Source: Cycas panzhihuaensis (lineage: Eukaryota > Cycadophyta). From it: DNA of 64,000 nt. The translations under genes and the position numbers were made by a program. Within the stretch, counting starts at the first letter, position 1; the number at the start of each line of letters is the position of its first letter. The notes beneath the pieces were generated by a model. That model ran no database searches. It saw only the letters and a program-made list of their open reading frames with translations, and was not told the DNA's origin. The stretch lies in the NCBI GenBank assembly GCA_023213395.1, contig CM041465.1, positions 15,934,001-15,998,000 on the forward strand, read 5' to 3'. Below, one piece after another: positions 1 through 10,520 of this stretch.

Positions 1-1000
1 GTAAAACTTATTACTAAGGGCTTCACGTAATAAGAAGGGATCAATTATGAAGAGACATTCACTTTTGTTGCAAATATAAATACCATTCCACTCATTATAG
101 TAGTAATTATACAATTCAATTACATCAGATGGATGTAAAGAGTGCATTTCTATATAGAGAGTAGCCACTTAGCTTTGTTGAAAAAGGTAGTAAGCACTTG
201 GTATGCCAACTCAGGAAGGCATTGTATGGTCTAAAATAGGCTCCTAGAGTTTAGTATAAGAAAACTAATAAGTACTTTCAAAAGAGTGGATTTGAGAGAT
301 CTCTAACTAACTTAAATTTATACATCAAAGCTAAAAAGACTAAAATCATATGTGTAGTATTATATGTTGATGACTTACTGATCACTGGTAATGATATTAA
401 TATGATATAATTCTTGAACTTTGACCTTAGTCACTATTTTGAAATAACTAATTTGGGATTTTTCCATTGCTTCCTTAGAGTGCAAGAATGACAGAGGCTT
501 GAATATGTCTTCATCTTCCAAGCTAAGTACATTTGGAAAATTCTAAAGAAATTCAAAATGAAAGATTATAAACCTGTGCCTACTACCATGGAGATAGGTT
601 TCAAATTAATAACAAAAGATGGAGTAGATGTAGATACCATATTATATAGACAACTAATAGGAAGTCTAATATGTTTGATTGCTACTAGGCCTAGCATATC
701 TTATGTAGTTGGAATAGTATTCAGATTCATGGCATCACCAAAATTGGGATGCTAAAAAGTAGCAAAAAGAATTTTTAAATACTTAAAATGGATAATACAT
801 TATGGACTCAGATTTGAGCATACCAATAATTTCAAGATAAACCATCACTTTATTTAGGAGTTGATTTAGAAAGGTATAATAGAGATGGTATATAGGCCTA
901 TAAAAGAAAATTTGACAGATATCTTCACCAAACCTTTGGCATATGATAGATTTTAGACATAAGGAATGGTTTAGATGTTAAAAGGAATGAAATAAATATT
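1..1000 (+). pseudogene. Ty1-copia pol remnant (RT to RNase H), internally deleted
   Basis: Decayed tail of a copia polyprotein. In order, across frames, I read the start of RT (EETFTFVANINTIPLI), QMDVKSAFL, an ALYGLK-stop-APR stretch, the catalytic YVDDLLITGN (about 364-393), then the open stretch 558-755 with YRQLIGSLICLIATRPSISY, and finally NLTDIFTKPLAYDRF near 909-955. The RNase H body is missing: sequence jumps from a TNNFK motif (~820) to an HHFI motif (~842), losing roughly 130 codons including the catalytic acidic residues. Stops sit at former Gln codons. The 5' part of the element lies outside the window. It is followed by a polypurine tract and an LTR. Family assignment is firm; the clade is not assigned. 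Confidence 0.88.
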
Positions 1001-1016
1001 AAGGGGGTGGGGCGGG
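1001..1016 (+). promoter_or_regulatory. Polypurine tract of the left-edge copia element
   Basis: G-rich tract AAGGGGGTGGGGCGGG directly before a TGTTAG LTR start. In LTR retrotransposons this primes plus-strand DNA synthesis. Its place right after the pol end fixes the LTR start. Confidence 0.75.
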
Positions 1017-1420
1017 TGTTAGATTTAATCTTTATTTTGAGGGGTCCATGACCCCTCCCCTCTTAATTTTTTGTATTATAATATTAGGTTTGCAATTAAG
1101 TGAAAGTAATAAGTCAATAGGGGTTATGACTCATCCCTCATAACTATCAACTTAGATAGGATTTTTTTTTTTTGTAATTATTAGGATTAAGTTGATATAG
1201 GTGATTTGTAATAGTCAAAGGGTGATTTAATATAATAATAAGTGATTATTATTGAATTGAGATTTATTAAAATTTTTATAATTAATTTCTAAGGTTTTAA
1301 TTATAAATCATTGTCTCCATTACATCCTTACTACTATAAATATATGGTTGTACATAATAGAACTACCAATAATTTGGTTGACTAATATTTATGAATTAGA
1401 ATAGAGAATGGCATGCTACA
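1017..1420 (+). repeat. 3' LTR of the left-edge copia element (right end approximate)
   Basis: Starts TGTTAGATTTAATC after the polypurine tract. It contains a compact stem-loop, GAGGGGTC-cat-GACCCCTC (about 1038-1056), and a TATA-like CTATAAATATAT near 1334. With no second copy in the window, the right end is an estimate from a CA dinucleotide around 1418. Confidence 0.5.
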
Positions 1421-2855
1421 CATGTGATGAAATGGTAGGTCACAAGGCAATAATGGCAACTTTAAACTTAGCCAATTTGTTAGTAGCATGATTTAAATAT
1501 ATTTTGGTGGTTTTAAAAAGATCTTTATTGGAGTCTTGGATAACTCAAGTGAATATAGATGCACTTGGATTTCTATGGGAAGCACCATCAATGTGGACTT
1601 ACTAAGGCTATAAAGTAGACATGATGGTGATGAAGCAATCTAATAAAGTAAAGCAAAAATCATTAGGTATACAAATATCAATTAATAGAAGAGAATCAAT
1701 GTCAATAAGAATAATATTTAATAAAATAAGGGTTAAACATTTTTATAACTAAAGGGTAAATCACAATACAAGACAAGCATTAAGTGTAGGGAATATGCTC
1801 AACTTGAGAAGCAAAAGTAAGGGAGGTGAATATCCCATTGGGTTATGCCCCCCTAAAAGGATCAAGTAAAACTATAGAGGGAGCTTATATACCTAGAGGA
1901 GTAGGATCCAAACACCTATTTACTACTAAAAAGAATAGAGTGAGATCAATGATACTTAAGGTAAATTTCTATATATGGTGGAAAAAAGTAATCAAGAGGA
2001 ATTATCCTCTATACTCATAAGAGTAAATAAAGGTCTTAGTATAAAAATAATTTCTTAAGTAAACAAAATTTATATTTTGTAAATATAAATTAAAGATAGT
2101 GATAATGGTATGTGTGTTAGTTAGGTGAAACAAAATTAACTACTAAAAAGATAAAAAGAAAACCAAAATAGTGATAACAACTATTTACATATGAGACACC
2201 CAACTCTTGAGCTAATCCAACTCTAGAAGATAAGACTAAGTTGAAATATACCAAATTTTACGAGTTATAAAATTTTATGGTTTTTATAATTTTTTTATTA
2301 TTTTATAAATATAACATATATTACATCATTAAGTGGAATTGAAAACAAATGATAAATAATGATTGAGTTAGAACCCACCATTATCCATAAAGATGTGTGA
2401 AAATATAGAGGAATAATGAGTAGACATATGAGAAAAATTGTCAAAATATAATGACGAAAAGAATAAATAGAAGTACAAAGGTAACTTTTTTCCTCAATCT
2501 TATTCAAATGAATAGGAGCATAATCAATATAAGTAGCTTCATCATCATAAAAGTTAATTGAGTCAACAAAATTAGACAAAGGCTAATGAAAGACAAACTT
2601 AACATACTGTGCTAAAACTTTAGAAATTGCATTTGTACCACTTCCAAAAATAGCTTGGCTAACAACCTGATAAATAGGTGAATCAATGAAAGAGTCTAAA
2701 GCATCATAGAAAGAATTTGAATAAGATATAGGTAAACAAGAACATGATCAAATCTCTAGTTTAGGATCTCAAAGATCAAAGAAATAACAACAACTTTAAA
2801 TTAAAAGGATAGATATAAATCCATTTCATTCAAGTGACTAAGGAGAAACATGAGA
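1421..2855. other. AT-rich spacer without recognised genes
   Basis: No frame here matches a family I recognise. A 93-codon minus frame (2298-2579) is hydrophobic at its C-terminus but has no flanking coding signal, and I do not call it a gene. Probably old transposon-derived DNA. Confidence 0.5.
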
Positions 2856-3480
2856 CTAAGAGTTACATAAACTTTCCAAATCCAAGTCATTAGAAGTGAC
2901 TAAAGCATTAGTGATTCTAGAATCAAATGGACCAATAAGTGATTGATCATGCTCAATACTTATGGTAAGAACTTCATACTCTAAATTAGCATTACTTTTA
3001 AACTGGACCAAAGGCATCCTAATATAAATACATATTGCAAATATATTCCATTGGTAGTGATTAAAGATCAATGGATAAGATGATTGTTGAAATGTTAAGA
3101 TAAATATTAGTTCAAAATTCAAAAAATTGACAACCTTCACTTAGTTTTCATGAATGAACTGAATCTCTTCAAACAAGGAGGAATGTATTACAAGCATGGC
3201 ATGTATCCAACTTTGACCAAGCAAGGTGTTATAATTAAGTAAAATCTCAATGATTTCAATGTTAACCTCAATACTTTTTCCCTCAAATATGATTGGAAGT
3301 TTAGAGATTTGGCCCATCGATGGACATTTGACAATATCAAATGTTTTAATCATTATGGGACTTTTATCTAATTTTGTGAGTTAGAGAGTATGTATAAGGG
3401 AAATAGGCATGACATTTAAAGATAAGTCATCATCAATAATAGTTCTATAAACTATTATTTCATTAATGATAACCTAAACT
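2856..3480 (-). pseudogene. Ty3-gypsy aspartic protease relic
   Basis: Read on the minus strand, about 3475 downward. The sequence gives IIDDDLSLNVMPISLI, matching the D-D/T-G-(S/A)-SLNVMPL core of plant gypsy proteases, then ISKLPIIFEGKS and further on YNTLLGQSWIHAM. The last resembles the conserved YN-LLGRPWIH block of Tat/Athila-like elements. The catalytic Asp-Thr/Asp-Gly triad appears altered to DDD. Two open stretches (3353-3141 and 3140-2856) are split by a stop. No RT or gag from the same element is recognisable next to it. It is a fragment of a once longer element; family confidence is good, clade is inference. Confidence 0.72.
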
Positions 3481-5113
3481 AATTAATATTTAGGATTTAG
3501 TGAATCAACAACAATAAATAGAAGTAATGAAGGATAAAAAAATATCAACCTTGAATAGGTTTAGAGAACTGAATACTAAGTGATCAGAGATAGTCATGTC
3601 TTATAGAAGGACAACACTCCAACATGTCAAAAAGTGACATACATAAAGAAATACATTTCAAATACTCAATGAGAGAATATGAAGTAGAAGCTTATAAACC
3701 AAGCATAAGAATAGGGCACTTAGGAGCCCTGGAAGTTTAGGGGTTGGAGATGATTAGTGGAGATTGAATATATTTCATCTATTTAAAAGAGTCATATTTC
3801 TTCTTTTTAGAAGTCTATAAGGGGGATTGTGCTATAAATACATCTGTAAAATTGATTTATAAAGATTCAAGATAATGAATATGTGAAATGAATTTTTTTT
3901 ACTAGCATCCTTACTAGATTTTTAATCTTAGATATCTAAACACTTGAAGAAGATTAAGGAATAGATGAAGGAATAAGCTATTGAGGAGTGGAAGAAAGAA
4001 TGTATAAGGATGATTGGTATGTATTCAAAGTAGGTGATGAGAATTATAAACCAATTACCTAAGATGAATTGGAAAATCTTGCATGCCTAATTTGCAATGA
4101 ATTTAGTAGTTGATAGAGTTAAATGGGTAAAATATATAGGTTTTGAGTTATTATCAGGGAAGGGATTCTTGCATATTCCTATTTGTTATTTTGGAGTTTG
4201 ATAAGATGATTTTTGTATTAAATCCAAAGTAGGGCCATTCTTAATAGTATGCTCACTAGGAATGTAGTAATTTGAGTACTAAATCTAATTATGATAATTA
4301 TTCTCTAGATGGTTATCTTCCCACATTGATTATAATAAAGAATCTCTTTAGACTATTGCTACTATTTATTTTGTGGTGTAATTAGAGGAATACTATTTTT
4401 TAAACAAGGGGAAGGATTGCATTGCCACCTCTGATGGTTAGAATAAGGCCTATTTGGATGTTATTTTATGTTCTATATATGGGGAGTTTAAGACTTATTA
4501 TATATCATAAGGTTATAAACTAACTATATTAGTTGAACCATAGACACAACTAAATTAGATAAAGAAGTTGATGGAGGAGACTAGGTTATTTGAATAACCT
4601 AGGCTGATATAAAAAAGGTAGGGATGGACCTCCATCAACAACTTTGTATATATTGGGATTGTTAAGATGAATAACCTATAAAGGTGTTAGACTTTGAATA
4701 GTAACTACTCTTGACTGAATCAATGCATGCTCATATTATTAAGCAAGATGTTTATATTTTTCATATAACCTAGGATTCAATCTTAAGAGCTCAAAGTGGG
4801 TGACACCTATTAGACTATTAAGAAAATCTTATTTAATAGTAATGCCATTGAGAGGAATAATACAATAATTAACCAACTTGAAAAAACTCTTTATGGGCTA
4901 ACTAATGGTTACATGGGGTGTTTTTTTGGATGTTAGCAAAGTGTGAAGACCATCATCTTCAACTTTAGGTAGAGAAAAATAATTGAGAAAATTCTTAAGA
5001 AATTACCTAATATTTTTGATCCAATCAATGGGAAGTTTTTCAAACCAGAAGGTGCTATCATCCCATAAAATTATGTAGAAAATGTCTAATTTGAATCCTA
5101 TCATCATAAATCT
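3481..5113. other. Unassigned decayed DNA
   Basis: No open frame of note and no recognised family. It may include the gag side of the protease relic that precedes it, but I cannot support that from motifs. Holds a nested inverted repeat at 4567-4639. Confidence 0.5.
4567..4639. repeat. Nested inverted repeat (hairpin inside hairpin)
   Basis: Outer arms GTTGATGGAGG (4567-4577) and CCTCCATCAAC (4629-4639) are perfect over 11 bp. Inside them CTAGGTTATT-tg-AATAACCTAG (4581-4602) is a perfect 10-bp stem. Could be a tiny foldback or MITE remnant; no target duplication was identified. Confidence 0.6.
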
Positions 5114-5602
5114 TGTTAGAGAGAGGGTATCATTGCAAATTCACAAGCATAATCATTAATATTAGACATAAAAGTAATCACATATTTACACAGAGATTTA
5201 GAAGGTGGAAAACCCCTTTAGGGGAGAAAAGAACCACCTCTTAAATATGATAATTTTATAATAATAATAGATAGAATACATTGGAGATTGATGAGGATCT
5301 CATCCTCTTTCTTATTGTAGCCAGCCTGCTCTTCCTACGCCTATATATAAGCATGCTAACCTACAATGTTTAAAAGATTTTGGAATAAAGATAGGTAGGA
5401 GTTCATTGAAATGGATGGTTATCCATTTCACTAAACTTTTAGTAATACATAATTTGACTTTTATAATAATTACATTTATAAAAGGTTAAAAGATAACATT
5501 AGGTTAAATAAATAATATTTTTGATATCTCCTTTCAATGTTATCTTTTGTACAATAAATGATGAAGAAGATAAGAAGTAGATAATGAAGACTTCAGCAGT
5601 CA
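5114..5602 (-). repeat. 3' LTR of Copia-A
   Basis: Bounded on the plus strand by TGTTAGAGAG and AGCAGTCA, so it reads TG...CA on the minus strand. It lies just past the Copia-A RNase H and a purine tract (AAAGGGGGA in minus sense, about 5603-5613). It contains a TATA-like TTATATATAGG and the U5-like GGGGTTTTCCACC found in many copia LTRs. The left 170 bp closely match 56759-56932, a second copy of the same family. A perfect 10-bp stem TGAAATGGAT/ATCCATTTCA lies at 5407-5430. Confidence 0.68.
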
Positions 5603-5605
5603 ATC

Positions 5606-6207
5606 CCCCTTTGATAAAGACTTCATTAATCTTTAATAGTCCCCATAACTTAATAAAAATAACTTTAATCAATGGTTTTATTAAGATATTAACAATTGGC
5701 AACTCCATAGGATAATAAGATAGATTAATAATATTATCATTTATAAGATTACAAATAAAATACTGATGTAACTCTATGTGTTTAGTTCTAGAATGTACTA
5801 TAAGATTAGTGGCTATAAAAATTACACCTTGATTATCAATATTTATTTAAATAGAGAAGTTAGAAAATAAATCAAGTTCATTTAATCAGGTTTTAACCCA
5901 AAATGATTCTTTACTGGCTTCTATGAAGGCTCAATATCAAGCTTCTATTGTAGATAATGCTAATGATTATATCTTCTTGCTAGACTAAGTAATTAGTGAA
6001 GAGTTGAGGAAGAAGACATAACTGACTATAGATTTTTGATCATTAGAGTCACTTGCCAAATCTAAATCTACATATCCTACTAACTTAAGGTTAATATTAT
6101 AGAAGTTATAAGTGAGACTATGATAAATTATACCTTGAAGGTAACATAAGATTTGTTTAGCTACTTTCTAATATGAATCATGAGGTTTTTACATATACCC
6201 AGAACAC
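5606..6207 (-). pseudogene. Copia-A pol, 3' part (RNase H)
   Basis: Distal half of the Copia-A polyprotein, read from 6207 down. Blocks in order: SGYM-stop-KPHDSY, KVAKQILCYLQG, LKLVGYVDLDLASDS (catalytic Asp of copia RNase H), KSIVSYVFF, SSKKI, LSTIEA, INIDNQGVIFIATN, HSRTKHIELHQYF, then NILIKPLIKV (from D-I-x-TKPL). Several stops interrupt it, mostly at positions where other copia proteins have Gln or Trp. The upstream half of this gene lies at 38895-42477, 32.7 kb away, because Copia-B is inserted here. With Copia-B and one TSD copy removed, the codon phase continues across the junction without a shift. Confidence 0.85.
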
Positions 6208-6542
6208 TATTGGGATAATTCCCAATGTTTGAAGAGTGTGCAACCATCCTCGGGCCTCCAAACAATACCTTGGCCACCTATAACTACCATGCATCCACCT
6301 AGAGCTACCATGTAGCCACCAGAGCTAACTAAGGTACACTAATATAATAGTTCATTTATTATTTTATTTCTTTTTTAAATTTTGGTTTAATATTAGGTAG
6401 AGACATTTTCTGCCTTTCCAAAATCTATATATTGATAGGGAATGCCTCCTTGGTGTTTTTTAATACCACCATTTAATATACAGAGATTATTACCTTGTGA
6501 TTATGGATTAATACCTTGTGATCCTCTTGCTCTGCTTCCCGA
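6208..6542 (+). repeat. Copia-B 5' LTR, main part
   Basis: Aligns along its length with the 3' LTR at 38548-38889 (shared blocks: CCCAATGTTT, AAGAGTGTG, ATTTTGGTTTAAT, AAAATCTATATATT, TACCTTGTGAT). The first bases are TATTGGG, against TGTTAGGG in the 3' copy, so the TG start has decayed to TA. The last 8 bp of the LTR were carried to 17160-17167 by the Gypsy-1 insertion. Confidence 0.85.
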
Positions 6543-7385
6543 TGTTGACTTATATATTTCACACCTCTTATGAGATCAATACACTTGTCAAGGTTACACA
6601 GGTTATAGTCTAGTTTAGGACACAGTCAACATCATCATCTACATAATTCACACAAATTTATTAACATTTCTATATAATTACAGTACAATGGCATACAATA
6701 GTACAAAGATTAGCACATATTCCACATTCAATCTTTGCAAACACAGAGAATCCACAATTTCCATGCAACTCTTATTTTATTAAGCAATAAGTTCTTTTAT
6801 ACAAAGTGCTGGAATGCATTCCCTATACATTCTAGCATCATACATTCACTCTATCACATGCGTTCCCAGGAGGTACCCATCAAAATACATGGCTTAGGCT
6901 ATTTTCATGCGTACTGGTCTCCGTACCAATGCATACTTGTATACTTGGCTCTCACCCTAACTGAATGGTCCTTGGGAAGCCTCATACATATGCTCCTTTG
7001 GTGTACTTTGGCTGAAGGGTTATGACTGTCTGTCATAACTATACATTTTTAGTCAAGCGTACCTCTTCCTAACCATTGGTTAGTTCCCTTAATTGACTAT
7101 CTTATCTGGTCCATACGTCTGTACGTACGTCGAATGTCATCACAGGCTTCCTTCTGTCTAGTCTTCTCATGCATGCCATTTATGTTTACTTGCATTCTGC
7201 CTAGAGGTACGTATCTATGTTGCGTACCTTTACCAGGTACGTTCCTGTCATACATACCCAGAATGCTAAACTCTTCACTTCTTACTGTATGCATACCTTT
7301 GTATGGTCTGTACCTACATAATCCAAGGATACCCAACCTCTCTCTAGTCTACCCATAGCCCAACATGTCACAATATGCTCTAACA
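6543..7385 (-). repeat. Gypsy-1 3' LTR
   Basis: Plus-strand bounds TGTTGACTTATATA and TGCTCTAACA. Matches 16312-17154 throughout, including odd GTAC-rich stretches such as GTACGTACGT near 7114. In the minus sense it begins TGTTAGAGC. The open frames in this interval are unsupported LTR sequence. Confidence 0.88.
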
Positions 7386-7439
7386 TCTATCCTGAGTCAA
7401 CATGAAGGGTTTGAGCATCCTTGCTCAATAAAAATTTTA

Positions 7440-8600
7440 AAATTTAGGGTATTCCTCCCCCTCACCTTCTCAAGGTTTCTCCTGTGGCCACTGTCTTATA
7501 GCCAAAATTTCTTCATTAATTTGGGTCAGTGTGGCAATTATTGCATCTTTTTCTTTAAGTTTTTCCTAAAGGGTTGCTATTTTTGCCTTGTATGCTTCCT
7601 CCATTTCCATAATTAACTGGATGATTTGATTTGATTTATTATTCGGTGGAGGTGGTGCTGATGTCTCTCCCATTTCCATTATGGGTGAAAAGTCTTCCCA
7701 TTCTTCCAAAGAAGGTTCTACTTCTTCTGCTTCTACTAGTTCTTCCTCATCCTTCTTTCTTTTGCTACTTTTCCTTATGGTTTGCTTAGCCTGATGAGGA
7801 ATGGGTGTCCTGGGGGTTTGCTGTAACCATTTGAGAAGTTTATTCATTTGCTTTTGGACCCTCCTTTTCAATTCATGATTTTGTGTCGTATTCAGAAATT
7901 CAGTCACTCACCTTTTAATTAAGGGTTCCTTTCGAGAATTAGTTGTTTTTATCAATTGTACATTTGGACATTGATAAAACAAAATAGCTAACAATAATGA
8001 AGGGTGACCAAAAGGATGAATCATTATCTCCTAAATCTACTGCCGCATGTTGTCTACTAGGAATTTTGACCAATCTATTTTCTCTCCATCCTGAATCTTC
8101 AGTAGTATTGGCATCATTCCCCCTAGAATGTATGTGTGTTTCCTCTTTGATAAAAACTTGGAATTAATAACTTTTGTTATCCACTACAATCAGATATCTT
8201 TTATGTCTGCCACATGGATTGCTCCTGAAGTCAGTTGTGTATTTTCTTGGCAAAATTCTTTTAACCATAGCTCATGATCCACTTCTGATTGCTTGGTTGC
8301 CATGGGTACTTCCCCTTCATTGGGATGTCCTATTATCAAATGAATAATCTCTGCATGTAACTTAATTTTGCTCATATCCTTTTTTAATTATGCTAAGATG
8401 CTTTCCATAATTTCTGGGTCATAATACATAGGATTATAATATATGTACTCTCCCCAAGTAGCTTGCTTGATCTTGGTCTAAAATTGAGAAGGTAAAGCTT
8501 TGACGTCTTTCCTTAATTTGGGTAGAAAAGTCTCCTGACAACCTGTTGTCCTCACGATGGCTATGGGATTCCAGAGAGAAAATTGAAATAACATGGAATT
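7440..8600 (-). pseudogene. Gypsy-1 third ORF, downstream of integrase (unknown function)
   Basis: A sense frame between integrase and the 3' LTR, where env-like or accessory ORFs sit in some plant gypsy elements. I do not recognise the protein. Read from about 8600 down, it has a globular N-terminal part with motifs PKLRKDVKALPSQF, ATWGEYIYYNPMYYDPEIME, LHAEIIHLIIGHP, GGMMPILLKIQDGEKIDWSK and FLVDNMRQ; then a Lys/Glu-rich linker (KRKKDEEELVEAEEVEP) and a short Pro run; then a C-terminal coiled coil (QLIMEMEEAYKAKIA, EKLKEKDAIIATL). There is no signal peptide or membrane segment, so an envelope protein is unlikely. The longest open part is 7907-7566; stops and at least one frameshift interrupt the rest. 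A distant link to plant mobile-domain proteins is conceivable but unproven. Confidence 0.55.
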
Positions 8601-8819
8601 ATGGATATGAACTCTATGTGCATACCTTTGTTGGTATGGTTACTATTTTCTGGAATTATACCTATTGATTTAAAGCTGGATTTCATCCTTCTATCTCCCT
8701 AGATCGTAAGGGTTTCCCTTAGTTACTTATTGTTGAGAATTCGAGCAGAATTATCCTCGATTTCCTGTTGCATACCGCATGAGAATGCTTGTAGATACGT
8801 AATATATACTTTTATCTTA

Positions 8820-9137
8820 TTCGACCTTTTTCTTCTATGCGTACTTCAACTGCATACTTTTTCAGGTACACATAGTGTAAATTGATTAACTTATCCACTT
8901 TTTAACTATGCATACCCCACATCGTACTTTTCTGGTATGTATAATATATTTTGGCCTATTTTACAAAGTGTGTACTAGATAGCATACTTTCCTCGATACG
9001 CAAAGTGTATTTTACCTTATTTTACACAGTGCATATGAGATAACATACTTTTCTGGTATGTATAATGTATTTTGATTTGTTTTACACAGTGCGTACCTGG
9101 TAACATACTTTTCCTGGTACATATAGTGTATTTTGCC
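8820..9137 (-). repeat. Degenerate ~61-bp tandem array in Gypsy-1
   Basis: About five units with the shared core TTTTACACAGTGCGTAC, a middle CATACTTTTCTGGTA and an end TGTATTTTG. Units begin near 8820, 8890, 8958, 9015 and 9076. The last two are the most alike. The unit vocabulary (GCGTAC, GGTAC, CATAC) resembles parts of the Gypsy-1 LTR. Confidence 0.75.
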
Positions 9138-9429
9138 AGTATGTATGTGGAAAAATCAGATTTTTTGACAAAAGTTTTTTCTTATCCTTGGTAATATCCT
9201 TGCTATTGATGATTCTTCTTATTGCTTATGTATATGGTATGAGTTACAGTTGTTTTTTCTTATTTTTTCATTTTTTTTTTTTATATATTTTTATTTCCAT
9301 ACTAAACTGGATCATATTCCGGTATCAAGGCAATTCGATTTGCCTCAACTTCATGCAACACACTATGGTACAACTAGATGATTTGGCTAATAAGCTATTC
9401 TATTGGATGTACATTTTCAACTAGCTACC

Positions 9430-10520
9430 ATTCACTCGAGTTGGTAGCAATGGCCCATCAAGTTCCCGCAGTTGCACTGATCCATTTTTGAAGATTTTCT
9501 CTGCGATGTAAGGTCCTAACCATCGCATCTTAAGTTTATCAGGGTGCATTTTAAACTTACTGTCATAAAGCAACACTTGGTTATCTTCTTTAAATTGAGG
9601 TTTGTGTAAATGTCAATCATGCCACATTTTTTGTCATCTCTTTTCTATACTTTGCAACCATTTCTCCATATATCGTTTCTCTTCTCACTACACCAATTCT
9701 TCCAATCACTATCGTAAGGATTGAAAGTCGTCTAATCGATACTGCATGGCAGTTCTTAGGCTTGGTATCTCAAACTCTATTGGAAGAATGGCCTCTATTC
9801 TGTAGACAAGATGGAATGGAGTATGTCCAGTTAATCTTTTATAAGTTGTTCTAAATGCCCATAACACGGATGGTAGTTTCTCGGCCTAATCAGATCTACC
9901 GACGTCACATATTTTTCTTAAGCAGTTTTCAATTATTTTGTTTGAACTTTCTACTTGCCCATTTGCACTTGGGTAGTATGGTGTAGACTTCTTATGGCTT
10001 ATCATAAAGGCCAATGTCAATATCTCTATAGTTTGATTCAGAAAATAGGTGCCTTGGTCACTCACAATCTCTAGAGGGCATCCAAAATGTGTAATAACCA
10101 TTTCATATAGAAATCAGGCTGTACTTTCCACATCTGCTTTTCTTAAGGCTCTTGCTTCTACCCACTTAGTCATGTAATCCATTGTCACTAGGATATATCG
10201 AGCTTTAGATCATCGGGCGGCTAGTTTAATTGGTCCAACGAAGTCAAGTCCCTATTTCTCGAATGGTGCCAGAGGTAGAATGGGATGTAGGGATTGGAAA
10301 TCTTGCCAATTAGGTTTCCCAACCTATTGACAATAGTCACAGGCTTGAATCCATCTTCTTATGTCTTCGAACATGGATGGCCACCAAAATCTAGACATCA
10401 AGATTTTCCTCCATATGGATAATTTATCTATGTGTCCATCCACTACCCCTTCATACGCTTGGGACATAATCTAGCTTATCACGTATGGCCAGATGCATCA
10501 CTGCAACACTTTAGTTGGTC
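9430..10520 (-). pseudogene. Gypsy-1 integrase
   Basis: Catalyses insertion of element cDNA into host DNA. On the minus strand, an N-terminal zinc-finger region reads GHIDKLSIWRKILMSRFWWP then CDYCQ. The core has DFVGPIK (first Asp), TMDYMTKWVEA, VSDQGTYF (second Asp, 10051-10075) and NGQVESSNKIIE (catalytic Glu). Next come LPSVLWAFRTTYKR and the C-terminal GPY-like block MRWLGPYIAEKIF, then LRELDG and VNG. No chromodomain follows. Three or more stops break the frame. The longest open part is 10101-9886. The gene follows RNase H directly. Confidence 0.85.

Noticed and set aside
2298-2579. Minus-strand frame with a hydrophobic tail
   Set aside because: Short, AT-rich, no homologous motif, no neighbours that would support a gene.
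7097-7358. Overlapping frames on both strands near 7100-7360, and again at 16900-17127
   Set aside because: Both lie in the paired LTRs of Gypsy-1, and frames differ between the two copies.
7440-8600. Envelope gene in Gypsy-1
   Set aside because: No signal peptide, no transmembrane segment and no cysteine pattern; coiled coil and charged linker instead.
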